A stretch of DNA of 64,000 nucleotides from Chitinophagaceae bacterium (GTDB taxonomy: Bacteria > Bacteroidota > Bacteroidia > Chitinophagales > Chitinophagaceae), in the NCBI GenBank assembly GCA_023229465.1, contig JALNZE010000003.1, positions 124,001 to 188,000 on the forward strand, in the 5' to 3' direction. The stretch's first letter is position 1. Every line of letters begins with the position of its first letter. The translations under genes were made by a program, and so were the position numbers. Under the pieces are notes generated by a model. It worked only from the letters and a program-made list of their open reading frames with translations, was not told the DNA's origin and searched no databases. Shown one piece after another: positions 1 through 8,886 of this stretch.

Positions 1-680
1 TCATTCTGGCCGGTGGCCTGGGAACCAGGTTACGGGATGCGGTTCCTGACCTGCCCAAGTGTATGGCCCCCGTAAATAACCAACCTTTTATTTCGTACGT
101 GATCACTCATCTGCAAAAGCAGGGGATTGAGCGGTTCATATTTTCATTGGGATACCGGTCCGAGGCATTTACCAACTATCTTTCGGAATATCTGCCTGAA
201 GGCAATTATCAATTGGTGATCGAAAAAGAACCACTGGGTACCGGAGGCGCCATACAACTGGCTTGCACTTATGCGCATGACCAACAGGTAGTAGTGGTAA
301 ACGGCGATAGTATATTCAAAACAAATCTTGTTTCCCAGGCCGAATTTCATGAAGCACACCAGGCAGATTGTACACTGGCACTGAAGGCCATGGAAAATTT
401 TGAAAGATACGGTGTAGTGGAATTAAATCCTGATCAGCGTATCGCACTATTTAAAGAGAAACAGTTTTATAAAAAAGGGTTAATCAACGGTGGTGTTTAT
501 ATTCTGAACAGAGAAGCATTTTTAAAAGAGACATTACCGGATAAATGCTCCTTCGAAACAGATTACCTGCAAAAATATTATGGCAGCAGAAAAATTTATG
601 GAATGGAACAGCAAGGCTATTTTATTGACATAGGTATACCGGAAGATTACCTGAAAGCACAGACCGAATTAACCAATTGA
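1..680 (+). CDS. Sugar-1-phosphate nucleotidyltransferase, HddC-like (5' truncated)
   Basis: The gene is cut by the left edge; the open frame runs from base 3. Visible at once is the nucleotidyltransferase signature LAGGLGTRLR followed by LPKCMAPV, where the lysine normally contacts the sugar phosphate. GTGGAIQLA and VNGDSIF (metal-binding Asp) follow, and near the end comes FIDIGIPEDY. This is the family that makes NDP-sugars. It ends one base before a GmhB-like phosphatase, and that pairing fits GDP-D-glycero-alpha-D-manno-heptose synthesis for surface glycans, with this protein as the guanylyltransferase. The substrate is inferred from the neighbour; a mannose-1-phosphate or glucose-1-phosphate enzyme is possible. 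Only a few N-terminal residues are probably missing. Confidence 0.8.
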   Translation, partial: ILAGGLGTRLRDAVPDLPKCMAPVNNQPFISYVITHLQKQGIERFIFSLGYRSEAFTNYLSEYLPEGNYQLVIEKEPLGTGGAIQLACTYAHDQQVVVVNGDSIFKTNLVSQAEFHEAHQADCTLALKAMENFERYGVVELNPDQRIALFKEKQFYKKGLINGGVYILNREAFLKETLPDKCSFETDYLQKYYGSRKIYGMEQQGYFIDIGIPEDYLKAQTELTN

Positions 681-681
681 T

Positions 682-1239
682 ATGCTTGATGTAAAAAATA
701 TAAATAGTAGCTGGACCTTATTTTTAGATCGTGATGGTGTGATCAATCATGATAAGGAAAATGATTATATACGCAACTGGGATGAATTTCGTTTTTATGA
801 TGCTATTCCTGAAGCGATTGCTATCCTGTCGAAACTGTTTGGGAGAATTGTTGTAACCACTAACCAGAAAGGTGTAGGCAAGGGATTGATGACGGTTAAC
901 GATCTCGACAATATTCACAACCAAATGGTAGCAAAGATCAACCAGGCGGGAGGGCGTATCGATAAAATATATTACTGTGCCGATCTGGCTGATGATTCTA
1001 TTAACCGGAAACCCCAACCCGGTATGGCATTTCAGGCAAAGCAGGATTTTCCGGAGATTAACTTCGCTAAAAGCATCATAGCAGGTAACCGGATCAGTGA
1101 TATGGGTTTCGGAAGAAATGCAGGCATGCATACTGTTTTTATGGCCACCACACATCCCGAAACGCCCTACCCGGATCCACTGATTGATCTTCGGTTTAAC
1201 AGTCTTGTTGAGTTTGCCCATTTCTTAACTAACAAATAA
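682..1239 (+). CDS. gmhB: HAD phosphatase, GmhB-like (heptose bisphosphate phosphatase)
   Basis: A 185-residue HAD-superfamily phosphatase. Motif I is FLDRDGVIN (about residues 15-23), motif II is TTNQKG, motif III is RKPQPGM and motif IV is GNRISDMGFG. These match the histidinol-phosphatase/GmhB branch, which removes the 7-phosphate from heptose-1,7-bisphosphate. Only one Cys (YYCADL) stands where GmhB of Escherichia coli has a zinc-binding Cys/His loop, so this looks like a zinc-less variant. It starts one base after the upstream nucleotidyltransferase and is almost certainly co-transcribed with it. Substrate and anomer specificity are inferred from context. Confidence 0.8.
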   Translation: MLDVKNINSSWTLFLDRDGVINHDKENDYIRNWDEFRFYDAIPEAIAILSKLFGRIVVTTNQKGVGKGLMTVNDLDNIHNQMVAKINQAGGRIDKIYYCADLADDSINRKPQPGMAFQAKQDFPEINFAKSIIAGNRISDMGFGRNAGMHTVFMATTHPETPYPDPLIDLRFNSLVEFAHFLTNK

Positions 1240-1319
1240 AAGCTTAAATTTTTCTTTTTGTGATACTATGACCGGCACAGATCAGGATATTTGTATCGCG
1301 GAACAGAAACTGAACAGTT

Positions 1320-2183
1320 ATGAAGCGTATTCCTCTTATCATCGTTGCCTGTTTTTTTTTCATGGCACTACAAGCGCAACGTAAACCCGTTGCTACTGTG
1401 CAGCTATTGACACAGTTGGAAGAGAATATGCGCAACTACGCCAATGATATTGTAAATGCACCGGAAGCGGCAGAACGGGCAGTAGCGGATAGTTTTTTTA
1501 CAAGGGCACTGGTGCAGGCACTGAAAGTGCCTTATTCTTTTTCTTACCCTTTTGATTCTTTACAAACGATCTCGAGGTTATACGCGCCGGATAGCAGTTT
1601 CCGGATTATTACCTGGCAGATCATGAAAGACTTTACGTATTACCGGCAGAAAGGCGCCATACAATTTCATACACAGAACGGATCGTTGCAATTGATTCCC
1701 CTGTACGATAATTCCGCTTTTACTGATAACCCGGTTGATTCTGTTCGAACGAATGAGCAGTGGATCGGCGCCGTATATTATAACATCATTCAAAAAACAT
1801 TCAATAATAAAAATTATTATACCCTGCTGGGATATGATGAGAATGATGCACGCAGTACTAAAAAGTGGATAGAAGTACTCAGTTTTGATGCTAAAAACAG
1901 GCCTTTGTTTGGAGGAAGGTATTTCACCTACACAAATAGCGCCATTAAACCGGCACAACCGGCTTATCGTTTTTGTTTGGAATTTAAAAAAGAAGCCAAT
2001 GCTAAACTGAATTATGATCCCGATTTAGATATGATCAGTTTTGCCCATCTGATTAGTGAGAATGGGGAACCCGGTGTTAAGCATACCCTTGTTCCCTATG
2101 GAAGTTATGAAGGGTTTAAATGGCTAAATGGAAAATGGGTACATGTTCCGTTGGTTCAAGAAGTGGATCCCAGAACAAAATAG
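1320..2183 (+). CDS. Secreted protein of unknown function
   Basis: A 287-residue protein with a clear Sec signal peptide: basic MKR, a hydrophobic stretch to about residue 16, and a cleavage region ending ALQAQ. The mature part is rich in Tyr, Phe and Asn, with motifs such as NNKNYYTLLGYD and KKWIEVLSFD. I recognise no catalytic motif. It resembles conserved periplasmic proteins of Bacteroidota with no assigned role. The gene lies 80 bases after gmhB and ends two bases before the convergent lepA gene, so the two transcripts meet with no space for a separate terminator. Confidence 0.7.
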   Translation: MKRIPLIIVACFFFMALQAQRKPVATVQLLTQLEENMRNYANDIVNAPEAAERAVADSFFTRALVQALKVPYSFSYPFDSLQTISRLYAPDSSFRIITWQIMKDFTYYRQKGAIQFHTQNGSLQLIPLYDNSAFTDNPVDSVRTNEQWIGAVYYNIIQKTFNNKNYYTLLGYDENDARSTKKWIEVLSFDAKNRPLFGGRYFTYTNSAIKPAQPAYRFCLEFKKEANAKLNYDPDLDMISFAHLISENGEPGVKHTLVPYGSYEGFKWLNGKWVHVPLVQEVDPRTK

Positions 2184-2185
2184 CA

Positions 2186-3970
2186 TTAATCCAGTTTCAA
2201 TACGGCCAGAAATGCTTCCTGCGGAATTTCTACATTGCCAATCTGCCGCATGCGTTTTTTACCTTCTTTCTGTTTTTCCAGGAGCTTTCTTTTACGGCTG
2301 ATATCCCCGCCATAACATTTGGCAGTAACATCTTTACGCATGGCGCTTATATTTTCACGGGCAATTACTTTGGCGCCGATAGCTGCCTGTATCGCAATCT
2401 GGAACTGCTGTTTGGGCAACAGCTCTTTTAATTTTTCACATAACTTCCTGCCAAAATCCTCTGCACGCCCGCGATGAATGAGGGCGCTCAACGCATCCAC
2501 TTTTTCATTATTCAACAGGATATCCATTTTAACAATATCTGCCTGGCGATAATCGATAGGCGTATAATCAAATGAAGCGTATCCTCTGGTAGTACTTTTT
2601 AATTTATCATAGAAATCAAATACGATTTCTGTTAATGGCATTTCAAATACAAGTTCCACACGTGTTGGCGTTAGATAACTCTGGTTTATCAGAATACCGC
2701 GTTTACCCAAACAAAGTGTCATGATATTACCGATATAATCAGGTTGAGTGATGATCTGTGCCCTGATAAAAGGCTCCTCAATTTTAGCCACTTTAACAGG
2801 ATCAGGCATTTCAATCGGGTTATTCACGTTGATCTTCTCACCCCTGGTGGTATAAGCGATAAAACTTACGTTAGGAACCGTAGTAATAACGGTTTGATTG
2901 AATTCCCTTTCCAATCGTTCCTGGATGATTTCCATATGCAGTAATCCCAGAAATCCGCATCTAAACCCAAAACCCAGGGCCTGTGAGGTTTCCAGCTCAA
3001 ATACTAATGAAGCATCATTTAACTGCAGTTTACCCATACAGTCGCGCAGTACTTCAAAATCATCCGTATTAACCGGGAAAATGCCAGCAAAAACCATGGG
3101 TTTCACTTCTTCAAAACCATGAATCATTTCGCCGGGGTTATTGGCCAGTGTGATAGTGTCACCCACTTTTACTTCTTTGGCATTTTTAATACCGGTAATG
3201 ATGTAGCCTACATCACCCGCTTTTACTTCATCTTTTGGTGTCATACTCAATTTGAGTACCCCTACTTCATCAGCAAAATAATCATTGCCAGATGCTACAA
3301 AACGGATCTTATCCCCTTTTTTTAGTACCCCATTCAGAATACGGTAATACACAATAATGCCGCGGAAACTATTGAAAACACTATCAAAGATCAAAGCCTG
3401 CAGGGGTGCATCATAACTACCGGATGGTGCAGGTATCCTTTCAATAATGGCCTCTAATATTTCTTCGATACCAATACCCGTTTTACCACTTGCCAAAAGA
3501 ATGTCTTCCTGCTTACATCCAATCAAATCAATAATCTGATCGGTTACTTCCGGTATTTTGGCGCCATCCATATCAATTTTATTGATCACGGGAATGATCT
3601 CCAGATCATTATCAATCGCCAGGTATAAATTGCTGATGGTCTGTGCCTGTATACCCTGCGAAGCATCTACCAGTAATAAAGCCCCTTCGCAGGCCGCCAA
3701 TGCCCTGCTTACTTCATAACTAAAGTCAACATGCCCTGGTGTATCAATGAGATTAAGCACATATTCCTGTCCTTTATAGTTATAATTAATCTGTATCGCA
3801 TGACTCTTAATCGTGATTCCTTTTTCACGTTCCAGGTCCATATCATCCAATACCTGGTTCATCATGTCTCTCGACCCAATGGTCTTGGTGTACTCCAATA
3901 ATCTGTCGGCCAGGGTACTCTTACCATGATCAATATGTGCGATGATGCAGAAATTCCGGATATACTTCAT
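2186..3970 (-). CDS. lepA: Elongation factor 4 (LepA), ribosome back-translocase GTPase
   Basis: A 594-residue protein, the normal LepA length. G-domain motifs are AHIDHGKS (11-18), DTPGH (76-80) and NKID (130-133). The C-terminus carries the family-specific lysine- and arginine-rich tail with RKRKLLEKQ. EF4 binds ribosomes and can move tRNAs backwards on stalled or mistranslocated complexes; it acts in the cytosol and at the membrane. The start MKYIRNF matches the usual LepA N-terminus. A TATCTTTG box lies only 8 to 15 bases upstream of the start codon, so the transcript may have almost no 5' leader. Confidence 0.97.
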   Translation of the reverse strand: MKYIRNFCIIAHIDHGKSTLADRLLEYTKTIGSRDMMNQVLDDMDLEREKGITIKSHAIQINYNYKGQEYVLNLIDTPGHVDFSYEVSRALAACEGALLLVDASQGIQAQTISNLYLAIDNDLEIIPVINKIDMDGAKIPEVTDQIIDLIGCKQEDILLASGKTGIGIEEILEAIIERIPAPSGSYDAPLQALIFDSVFNSFRGIIVYYRILNGVLKKGDKIRFVASGNDYFADEVGVLKLSMTPKDEVKAGDVGYIITGIKNAKEVKVGDTITLANNPGEMIHGFEEVKPMVFAGIFPVNTDDFEVLRDCMGKLQLNDASLVFELETSQALGFGFRCGFLGLLHMEIIQERLEREFNQTVITTVPNVSFIAYTTRGEKINVNNPIEMPDPVKVAKIEEPFIRAQIITQPDYIGNIMTLCLGKRGILINQSYLTPTRVELVFEMPLTEIVFDFYDKLKSTTRGYASFDYTPIDYRQADIVKMDILLNNEKVDALSALIHRGRAEDFGRKLCEKLKELLPKQQFQIAIQAAIGAKVIARENISAMRKDVTAKCYGGDISRKRKLLEKQKEGKKRMRQIGNVEIPQEAFLAVLKLD

Positions 3971-3977
3971 AAGGCAG

Positions 3978-3985
3978 CAAAGATA
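3978..3985 (-). promoter_or_regulatory. Putative -7 promoter element of lepA
   Basis: On the minus strand this reads TATCTTTG, an exact match to the Bacteroidota -7 consensus TAnnTTTG. The start codon at 3970 is close enough that transcription would begin about at the ATG, giving a leaderless or nearly leaderless mRNA. No clear TTTG -33 box is seen at the usual distance. Confidence 0.5.
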
Positions 3986-4047
3986 AGTGTGAAGTATGAA
4001 GTAAGAACTACGATTTTCACACCAGGCAGATCTGCGGCTTTTCCTGC

Positions 4048-4809
4048 TTATTTCAATGCATTGATGATCGCAACAAATTCATCCGCTATTAAAGAGGCTC
4101 CGCCAACCAAACCGCCATCTACATCCGGTTGCCCTAATATTTCTACTGCATTAGCTGCTTTTACACTACCCCCATATAAAATAGAAATGGTATCCGCTAT
4201 GGCAGCGCCATATTTTTCCGCCAGTTGCCGGCGTATAAAAGCATGCATTTCCTGTGCCTGCCCACTACTGGCTGTTTTACCTGTACCAATGGCCCAGATG
4301 GGCTCGTAGGCAATCACTACTTTCTGTAACTGCTCCGCGGATAAATGATATAAAGATTCTTCCAGTTGTTTGGCTACATAAGCATTTTGCGTATTGGCTT
4401 CACGAATAGCCAAAGGCTCACCACAACAGAAAATGGGTAGTAACTGATATGCCAGGCATATCGTCACTTTATCGGCCAGTAACTGGTTACTCTCGTTAAA
4501 ATATTCTCTTCTTTCTGAGTGCCCTAATACAACATATTGAATGCCGAGCGACTGTAGCATTTCCACAGAAACTTCACCGGTATAGGCGCCACTTTTTTTA
4601 CTGTAACAGTTTTGCGCGGCCACAAATACATTCGCTTTACCTGCCAGTTTTTGTTGTGCCATAGCCAGGTAAGGGAAAGGAACCGCGAATACTGCCTGTT
4701 GGTTTTCTTTTAATGAATGGGGCCTGCTAAGGATAGCATCCAGTAAGGCTTCTCCCTGCTGAAGGGTTAAATTCATTTTCCAGTTTGCAGCCGCGATTTG
4801 TTTTCTCAT
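4048..4809 (-). CDS. tpiA: Triosephosphate isomerase
   Basis: A 253-residue glycolytic TIM-barrel enzyme that interconverts dihydroxyacetone phosphate and glyceraldehyde 3-phosphate. Catalytic residues are all visible: Lys11 in NWKMN, His97 in GHSERR, and Glu169 in AYEPIWAIGTG. The phosphate-binding loops near the C-terminus, YGGSVK and GGLVGGAS, are intact. The length is typical. It lies 77 bases downstream of the GlmU-like gene on the same strand and upstream of lepA. Confidence 0.98.
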   Translation of the reverse strand: MRKQIAAANWKMNLTLQQGEALLDAILSRPHSLKENQQAVFAVPFPYLAMAQQKLAGKANVFVAAQNCYSKKSGAYTGEVSVEMLQSLGIQYVVLGHSERREYFNESNQLLADKVTICLAYQLLPIFCCGEPLAIREANTQNAYVAKQLEESLYHLSAEQLQKVVIAYEPIWAIGTGKTASSGQAQEMHAFIRRQLAEKYGAAIADTISILYGGSVKAANAVEILGQPDVDGGLVGGASLIADEFVAIINALK

Positions 4810-4884
4810 AAACGATTCTATATTTTAGGAATTTGGGGATTAGTCATTTTTAAATTTTCAATCCATGCAACAATCACAGATTAA

Positions 4885-6042
4885 TTATTTCGAAAATATA
4901 AATTGCAACACCAACATCTCTGCTTCACTCAATGACCGGTTCTTTAATTTTTTCCAGTTCCCAATATCTGCCAAAGCTTTTTCAAACACATACCTTGTAC
5001 CATTTACGCCCCAACTAAAATTAGGTATGATGGTTGGCAATAATCCTGCTCCAAATACATTACAACAAATGCCTGTCGATGTTCCCGTATTGAACGAAGA
5101 GTTAATGGCAGCATGCGAATAGTCGCCCATCATAATGCCACATTTTTGTCCGACAAAAACATATTTATTTGAATGGATATCCCAAATTTTTATGTTTCCT
5201 GCCGTATTCTTGATATTGCTGTTGGTACTGCCCGCGCCAAAATTGCACCACTCACCCACTACCGAATCGCCCAAATAACCATCATGTGCTTTATTACTGT
5301 ACCCCATCATTACTGAATTTTTTATCTCACCACCACCCGTGCAGTAAGGCCCCAGTGTTGTTGCGCCATATACCCTGCTGTTCATTTTAAGTACCGCGTT
5401 TTCTCCCATTGCAAAAGGGCCTCTTATCACAGAGCCCTCCATAATTATGGCATTCTTACCAATATAGATAGGTCCTGTTCGCGCATTCAATGTGCAGTAG
5501 GATAGTTCTGCCCCCTCCTCAATAAAAATATGTGAGGGTACTACCGCATTCACTGTTGAAGGCAGGGGTTGAGATATTCTTCCAAGGATCACCCAGTCAT
5601 AATCCTGCCTAAGCATTGATTCATTCCACTGCATCATTTGCCAGGGATGCTCCAACCTGGTTACGGGTGCATGATCTATGATCTCCTTAAACAAATGAAA
5701 ATAATCGGCAGCATTAAATGAGTGAAAATCAATGGTAGCTTTTCCGGCTATGACCCCTTTTTCATCGGCCAAACAGGAACCGGGTTTTAGAGATAAGATA
5801 TCGGCTACTAAATGTACATCAGGCACAACAGCGGCATCGATCCATAGATGTTCTCCTTCTTCAGGTGCGGGATACAATACCTGCAGGTATTTATCGGTAT
5901 GAACGTATACCGGATCCTGTGAAAAAAATGCCCATCTCTCCTTAACAGAACATATTCCAAAACGGATATCCGCTACTGCTTTTGTATAAGTGAAAGGTAA
6001 CAGTGATCTGCGAAATGCATTATCAAATAGTATGATAGCCAT
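4885..6042 (-). CDS. GlmU-like sugar nucleotidyltransferase/acyltransferase of Bacteroidota
   Basis: Starting at the internal ATG at 6042 (MAIILFDN), which fits the family better than the in-frame ATG at 6078, the protein has 385 residues. The N-terminal half is a diverged nucleotidyltransferase domain; the usual G-rich pyrophosphorylase signature is not obvious. The C-terminal half has left-handed beta-helix hexapeptide repeats, for example IGKNAIIMEGSVIRGPF. This layout matches the alternative Bacteroidota GlmU, proposed to make UDP-GlcNAc for peptidoglycan and LPS. The function is taken from family membership. Confidence 0.75.
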   Translation of the reverse strand: MAIILFDNAFRRSLLPFTYTKAVADIRFGICSVKERWAFFSQDPVYVHTDKYLQVLYPAPEEGEHLWIDAAVVPDVHLVADILSLKPGSCLADEKGVIAGKATIDFHSFNAADYFHLFKEIIDHAPVTRLEHPWQMMQWNESMLRQDYDWVILGRISQPLPSTVNAVVPSHIFIEEGAELSYCTLNARTGPIYIGKNAIIMEGSVIRGPFAMGENAVLKMNSRVYGATTLGPYCTGGGEIKNSVMMGYSNKAHDGYLGDSVVGEWCNFGAGSTNSNIKNTAGNIKIWDIHSNKYVFVGQKCGIMMGDYSHAAINSSFNTGTSTGICCNVFGAGLLPTIIPNFSWGVNGTRYVFEKALADIGNWKKLKNRSLSEAEMLVLQFIFSK

Positions 6043-6143
6043 AGCCGCAAAGTAACTGATAATTTTGGAAGAGACCATTTACCCCTTTCCACTTAACTAA
6101 AATTTGTTGCTTACCTTGCAGAAGCAAACTAAAAACGACCCCT

Positions 6144-7775
6144 ATGAGTCTTGGCTATTTTTCTTACCCCATGCCTGTTAATGAACCCGTACTGCAATAC
6201 GCACCGGGTAGCCCGGAAAGAGCTTCGCTGAAAAAAGTTTTGGCTGAACTGAAGAAGAAGGCCATTGAAATACCCATGTATATTGGCGGAAAAGCAGTGA
6301 AATCAGGGAAAAAAATAGCGATTCATCCGCCGCATGAAATGGCACATACGCTTGGCTATTTTCATGCAGGGGAAGAAAAGCATGTTAATCTGGCTATTTC
6401 AGCAGCGTTGAAAGCAAAAGAGGCCTGGTCTGACATGAGCTGGGAAAACAGGGCGCATATTTTTTTGAAAGCGGCGGATCTCCTGGCTACCAGGTATCGT
6501 TTTCATATTAATGGTACCACTATGCTCGGGCAGAGTAAAAATGCTTACCAGGCAGAAATAGACAGCGCCTGTGAACTGATCGATTTTTTACGGTTTAACG
6601 TTCACTTTTTAAGTGAGATTTATAAACAGCAACCCATCTCTTCCCCTGGCATGCATAACCGTCTTGAATGGCGCCCGCTGGAAGGATTCGTGCTGGCCAT
6701 TACCCCTTTCAACTTTACCGCCATAGGTGGAAACCTGCCTACCTCTGCCGCTATGTGCGGCAATACCGTAGTATGGAAACCCGCTAATACACAGATATAC
6801 GCCGCTCAAATGTTTATGCGTATCCTGAAAGAAGCCGGACTGCCGGATGGCGTAATCAACCTTGTTTTTGTAGACGGCCCCACACTGGGCAAAGTTTGTT
6901 TTGCACATAGAGAATTTGCCGGGGTACATTTTACCGGTTCAACCGGTGTATTTAATCATATGTGGAAAGTGATTGGTGAGAATATAGGCAATTATCGTTC
7001 CTACCCAAGAATTGTAGGAGAAACCGGAGGAAAGGATTTTGTAATCGCGCACAAAAGCGCCCAGGTTGATGCTGTGGTTACTGCACTGGCAAGGGGCGCA
7101 TTTGAATACCAGGGACAAAAATGTTCCGCTGCTTCCAGAGCCTATATTCCCAGTAATATGGCGGCGGAAGTGAAAACAAAACTGGTAGCTGCCATCAAAT
7201 CCATGAAAATGGGTACGGTGGAGGATTTCAGCAATTTTGTGAATGCGGTAATTGATGAAAAATCATTTAATAGTATCACCAAATACATTGACAGGGCCAA
7301 AAAAGATAAAAAAGCAGCCATTTGGGTGGGAGGAAACTACAGTAAAACAAAGGGGTATTTTATTGAGCCCACTGTAATAGAAGCAAAAGATCCGAAATAT
7401 GTTACCATGTGTGAGGAAATTTTCGGCCCCGTGCTCACTGTCTATGTATATAATGCAGATAAGTTTGAAGAGACCCTTCATCTCTTAGATGCAACTTCTT
7501 CTTATGCTTTAACGGGCGCCATACTGGCCCAGGACAGAGCCGCTGTTGAACTTGCCACTAATACGCTCAGAAATGCGGCGGGTAACTTTTATATCAATGA
7601 TAAACCAACAGGGGCCGTGGTGGGCCAGCAGCCTTTTGGCGGAGCAAGGGCATCCGGTACTAATGACAAAGCCGGAAGCATGCTGAATCTCTATCGCTGG
7701 TTAAGCGCCCGAACCATTAAAGAAACCTTTAATCCGCCGGTAGACTATGGATACCCTTTTTTACAGGAGGCCTGA
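6144..7775 (+). CDS. pruA: L-glutamate gamma-semialdehyde dehydrogenase (1-pyrroline-5-carboxylate dehydrogenase)
   Basis: A 543-residue aldehyde dehydrogenase. The catalytic general base Glu293 lies in VGETGGKDF and the nucleophile Cys327 in QGQKCSAASR. The length and the C-terminal motif FGGARASGTNDKAG are typical of stand-alone P5C dehydrogenases, which oxidise glutamate semialdehyde to glutamate in proline and arginine breakdown. No proline dehydrogenase is in the window. A near-consensus -7 element (TACCTTGC, about 6112-6119) lies upstream, divergent from the GlmU-like gene. Confidence 0.95.
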   Translation: MSLGYFSYPMPVNEPVLQYAPGSPERASLKKVLAELKKKAIEIPMYIGGKAVKSGKKIAIHPPHEMAHTLGYFHAGEEKHVNLAISAALKAKEAWSDMSWENRAHIFLKAADLLATRYRFHINGTTMLGQSKNAYQAEIDSACELIDFLRFNVHFLSEIYKQQPISSPGMHNRLEWRPLEGFVLAITPFNFTAIGGNLPTSAAMCGNTVVWKPANTQIYAAQMFMRILKEAGLPDGVINLVFVDGPTLGKVCFAHREFAGVHFTGSTGVFNHMWKVIGENIGNYRSYPRIVGETGGKDFVIAHKSAQVDAVVTALARGAFEYQGQKCSAASRAYIPSNMAAEVKTKLVAAIKSMKMGTVEDFSNFVNAVIDEKSFNSITKYIDRAKKDKKAAIWVGGNYSKTKGYFIEPTVIEAKDPKYVTMCEEIFGPVLTVYVYNADKFEETLHLLDATSSYALTGAILAQDRAAVELATNTLRNAAGNFYINDKPTGAVVGQQPFGGARASGTNDKAGSMLNLYRWLSARTIKETFNPPVDYGYPFLQEA

Positions 7776-7802
7776 CTCTAAACTCCTAACTTCTAACTTT
7801 TC
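7775..7802. repeat. Intergenic simple repeat, AACTCCTAACTTCTAAC type
   Basis: Degenerate tandem copies of a 7- to 9-base unit close to AACTCCT/AACTTCT lie in the spacer after pruA. The same composition recurs at 45350-45389 (inside tsaD), 47685-47707 and 55321-55399, so it is a dispersed family and not a one-off low-complexity tract. Confidence 0.6.
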
Positions 7803-7806
7803 CTCC

Positions 7807-7814
7807 TATATTTG
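7807..7814 (+). promoter_or_regulatory. Putative -7 promoter element of pdhA
   Basis: TATATTTG is an exact match to TAnnTTTG, placed 21 bases before the TTG start of pdhA. No good TTTG -33 box is seen, because the upstream side is occupied by the AACTCCTAAC-type repeat. Confidence 0.5.
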
Positions 7815-7835
7815 CCCCTCTAAAATTTAGCTCAT

Positions 7836-8831
7836 TTGGCAACGAAATTTTCAAAAGAAACTTACCTCTATTGGTATGAACTGATGCAGTTAATTCGCCA
7901 GTTCGAGTTAAAGGCTGAAGAAATGTACAAAATGGCTGGTAAAATCCGTGGATTTTTCCATGCTTATATTGGTCAGGAAGCCATTGCAGCAGGTTGTATG
8001 ACTGCAACAGCGCCTGATGATCCCTTTATTACGGCTTACCGCGACCATGGTTTGGGATTAGCCAAGGGAATGTCGCCAAACGCCTGTATGGCTGAACTAT
8101 ATGGTAAGGCAACAGGTTGTTCCAAAGGCAAAGGTGGCAGTATGCACTTTTTTAGTCTGGAACATCGTTTTTTTGGGGGGCATGGTATTGTTGGCGCCCA
8201 GATAGGCACCGCCGCGGGTTTAGGATTTGCTGAAAAATACAAGGGTACCAAAAATGTAGCCGTTTGTTTTTTTGGCGATGGCGCCGCGCGCCAGGGCATC
8301 TTACATGAAACCTTTAACCTGGCCATGTTATGGAAACTGCCGGTAATTTTTATTTGCGAAAATAACAATTATGCCATGGGTACTTCTATTGAACGTACCA
8401 GTAATGTAGTGGATATTTATAAATTGGCCGATGCCTATGATATGCCCGCTGATAAAGTGGATGGCATGACCCCAGAGAACGTACACGAAAGTGTGGCACG
8501 TGCCATTAAGAGAGCCCGCGAAGGCGATGGCCCTACCCTGCTGGAATTAAAAACTTACCGCTATAAAGGTCATTCTATCTCCGATCCGCAAAAATACCGT
8601 TCCAAGGAAGAAGTAGATGAATACAAGGATCAGGATCCGATTGGCAAAGTACGTACTACCATTTTAACCAATTCATTCGCAACGGAAGAAGAACTGAAAG
8701 CCATTGATAGCAGGGTGGGATTAGTGGTAGATGAGAGTGTGAAATTTGCGGAAGAAAGCCCATGGCCCGATGACAGCGAGTTACTCAAGGATGTGTATGC
8801 CGACCAGAACTTTGTATTTGATGTTGACTAA
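7836..8831 (+). CDS. pdhA: Pyruvate dehydrogenase E1 component, alpha subunit
   Basis: A 331-residue thiamine-diphosphate enzyme subunit that decarboxylates pyruvate within the pyruvate dehydrogenase complex. The TPP/Mg motif runs from GDG (147-149) to NN (176-177), and the conserved YRYKGHSISDP loop is present. The start is a TTG codon: an in-frame stop lies 13 to 15 bases upstream and the first ATG is at codon 17, inside the conserved YWYELM helix. Beta subunit and E2 are not adjacent; an E2 gene lies about 15 kb away at 23344. Confidence 0.94.
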   Translation: MATKFSKETYLYWYELMQLIRQFELKAEEMYKMAGKIRGFFHAYIGQEAIAAGCMTATAPDDPFITAYRDHGLGLAKGMSPNACMAELYGKATGCSKGKGGSMHFFSLEHRFFGGHGIVGAQIGTAAGLGFAEKYKGTKNVAVCFFGDGAARQGILHETFNLAMLWKLPVIFICENNNYAMGTSIERTSNVVDIYKLADAYDMPADKVDGMTPENVHESVARAIKRAREGDGPTLLELKTYRYKGHSISDPQKYRSKEEVDEYKDQDPIGKVRTTILTNSFATEEELKAIDSRVGLVVDESVKFAEESPWPDDSELLKDVYADQNFVFDVD

Positions 8832-8886
8832 CCCCATAGAAAGAAAAATTACTAAATCATTACACCGAAATTTATAAAAAAAAAGT

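Noticed and set aside
724..1221. A 165-codon frame antisense to the GmhB-like gene
   Set aside because: It is a mirror of a gene with clear HAD motifs; its translation has no family motif and no separate promoter.
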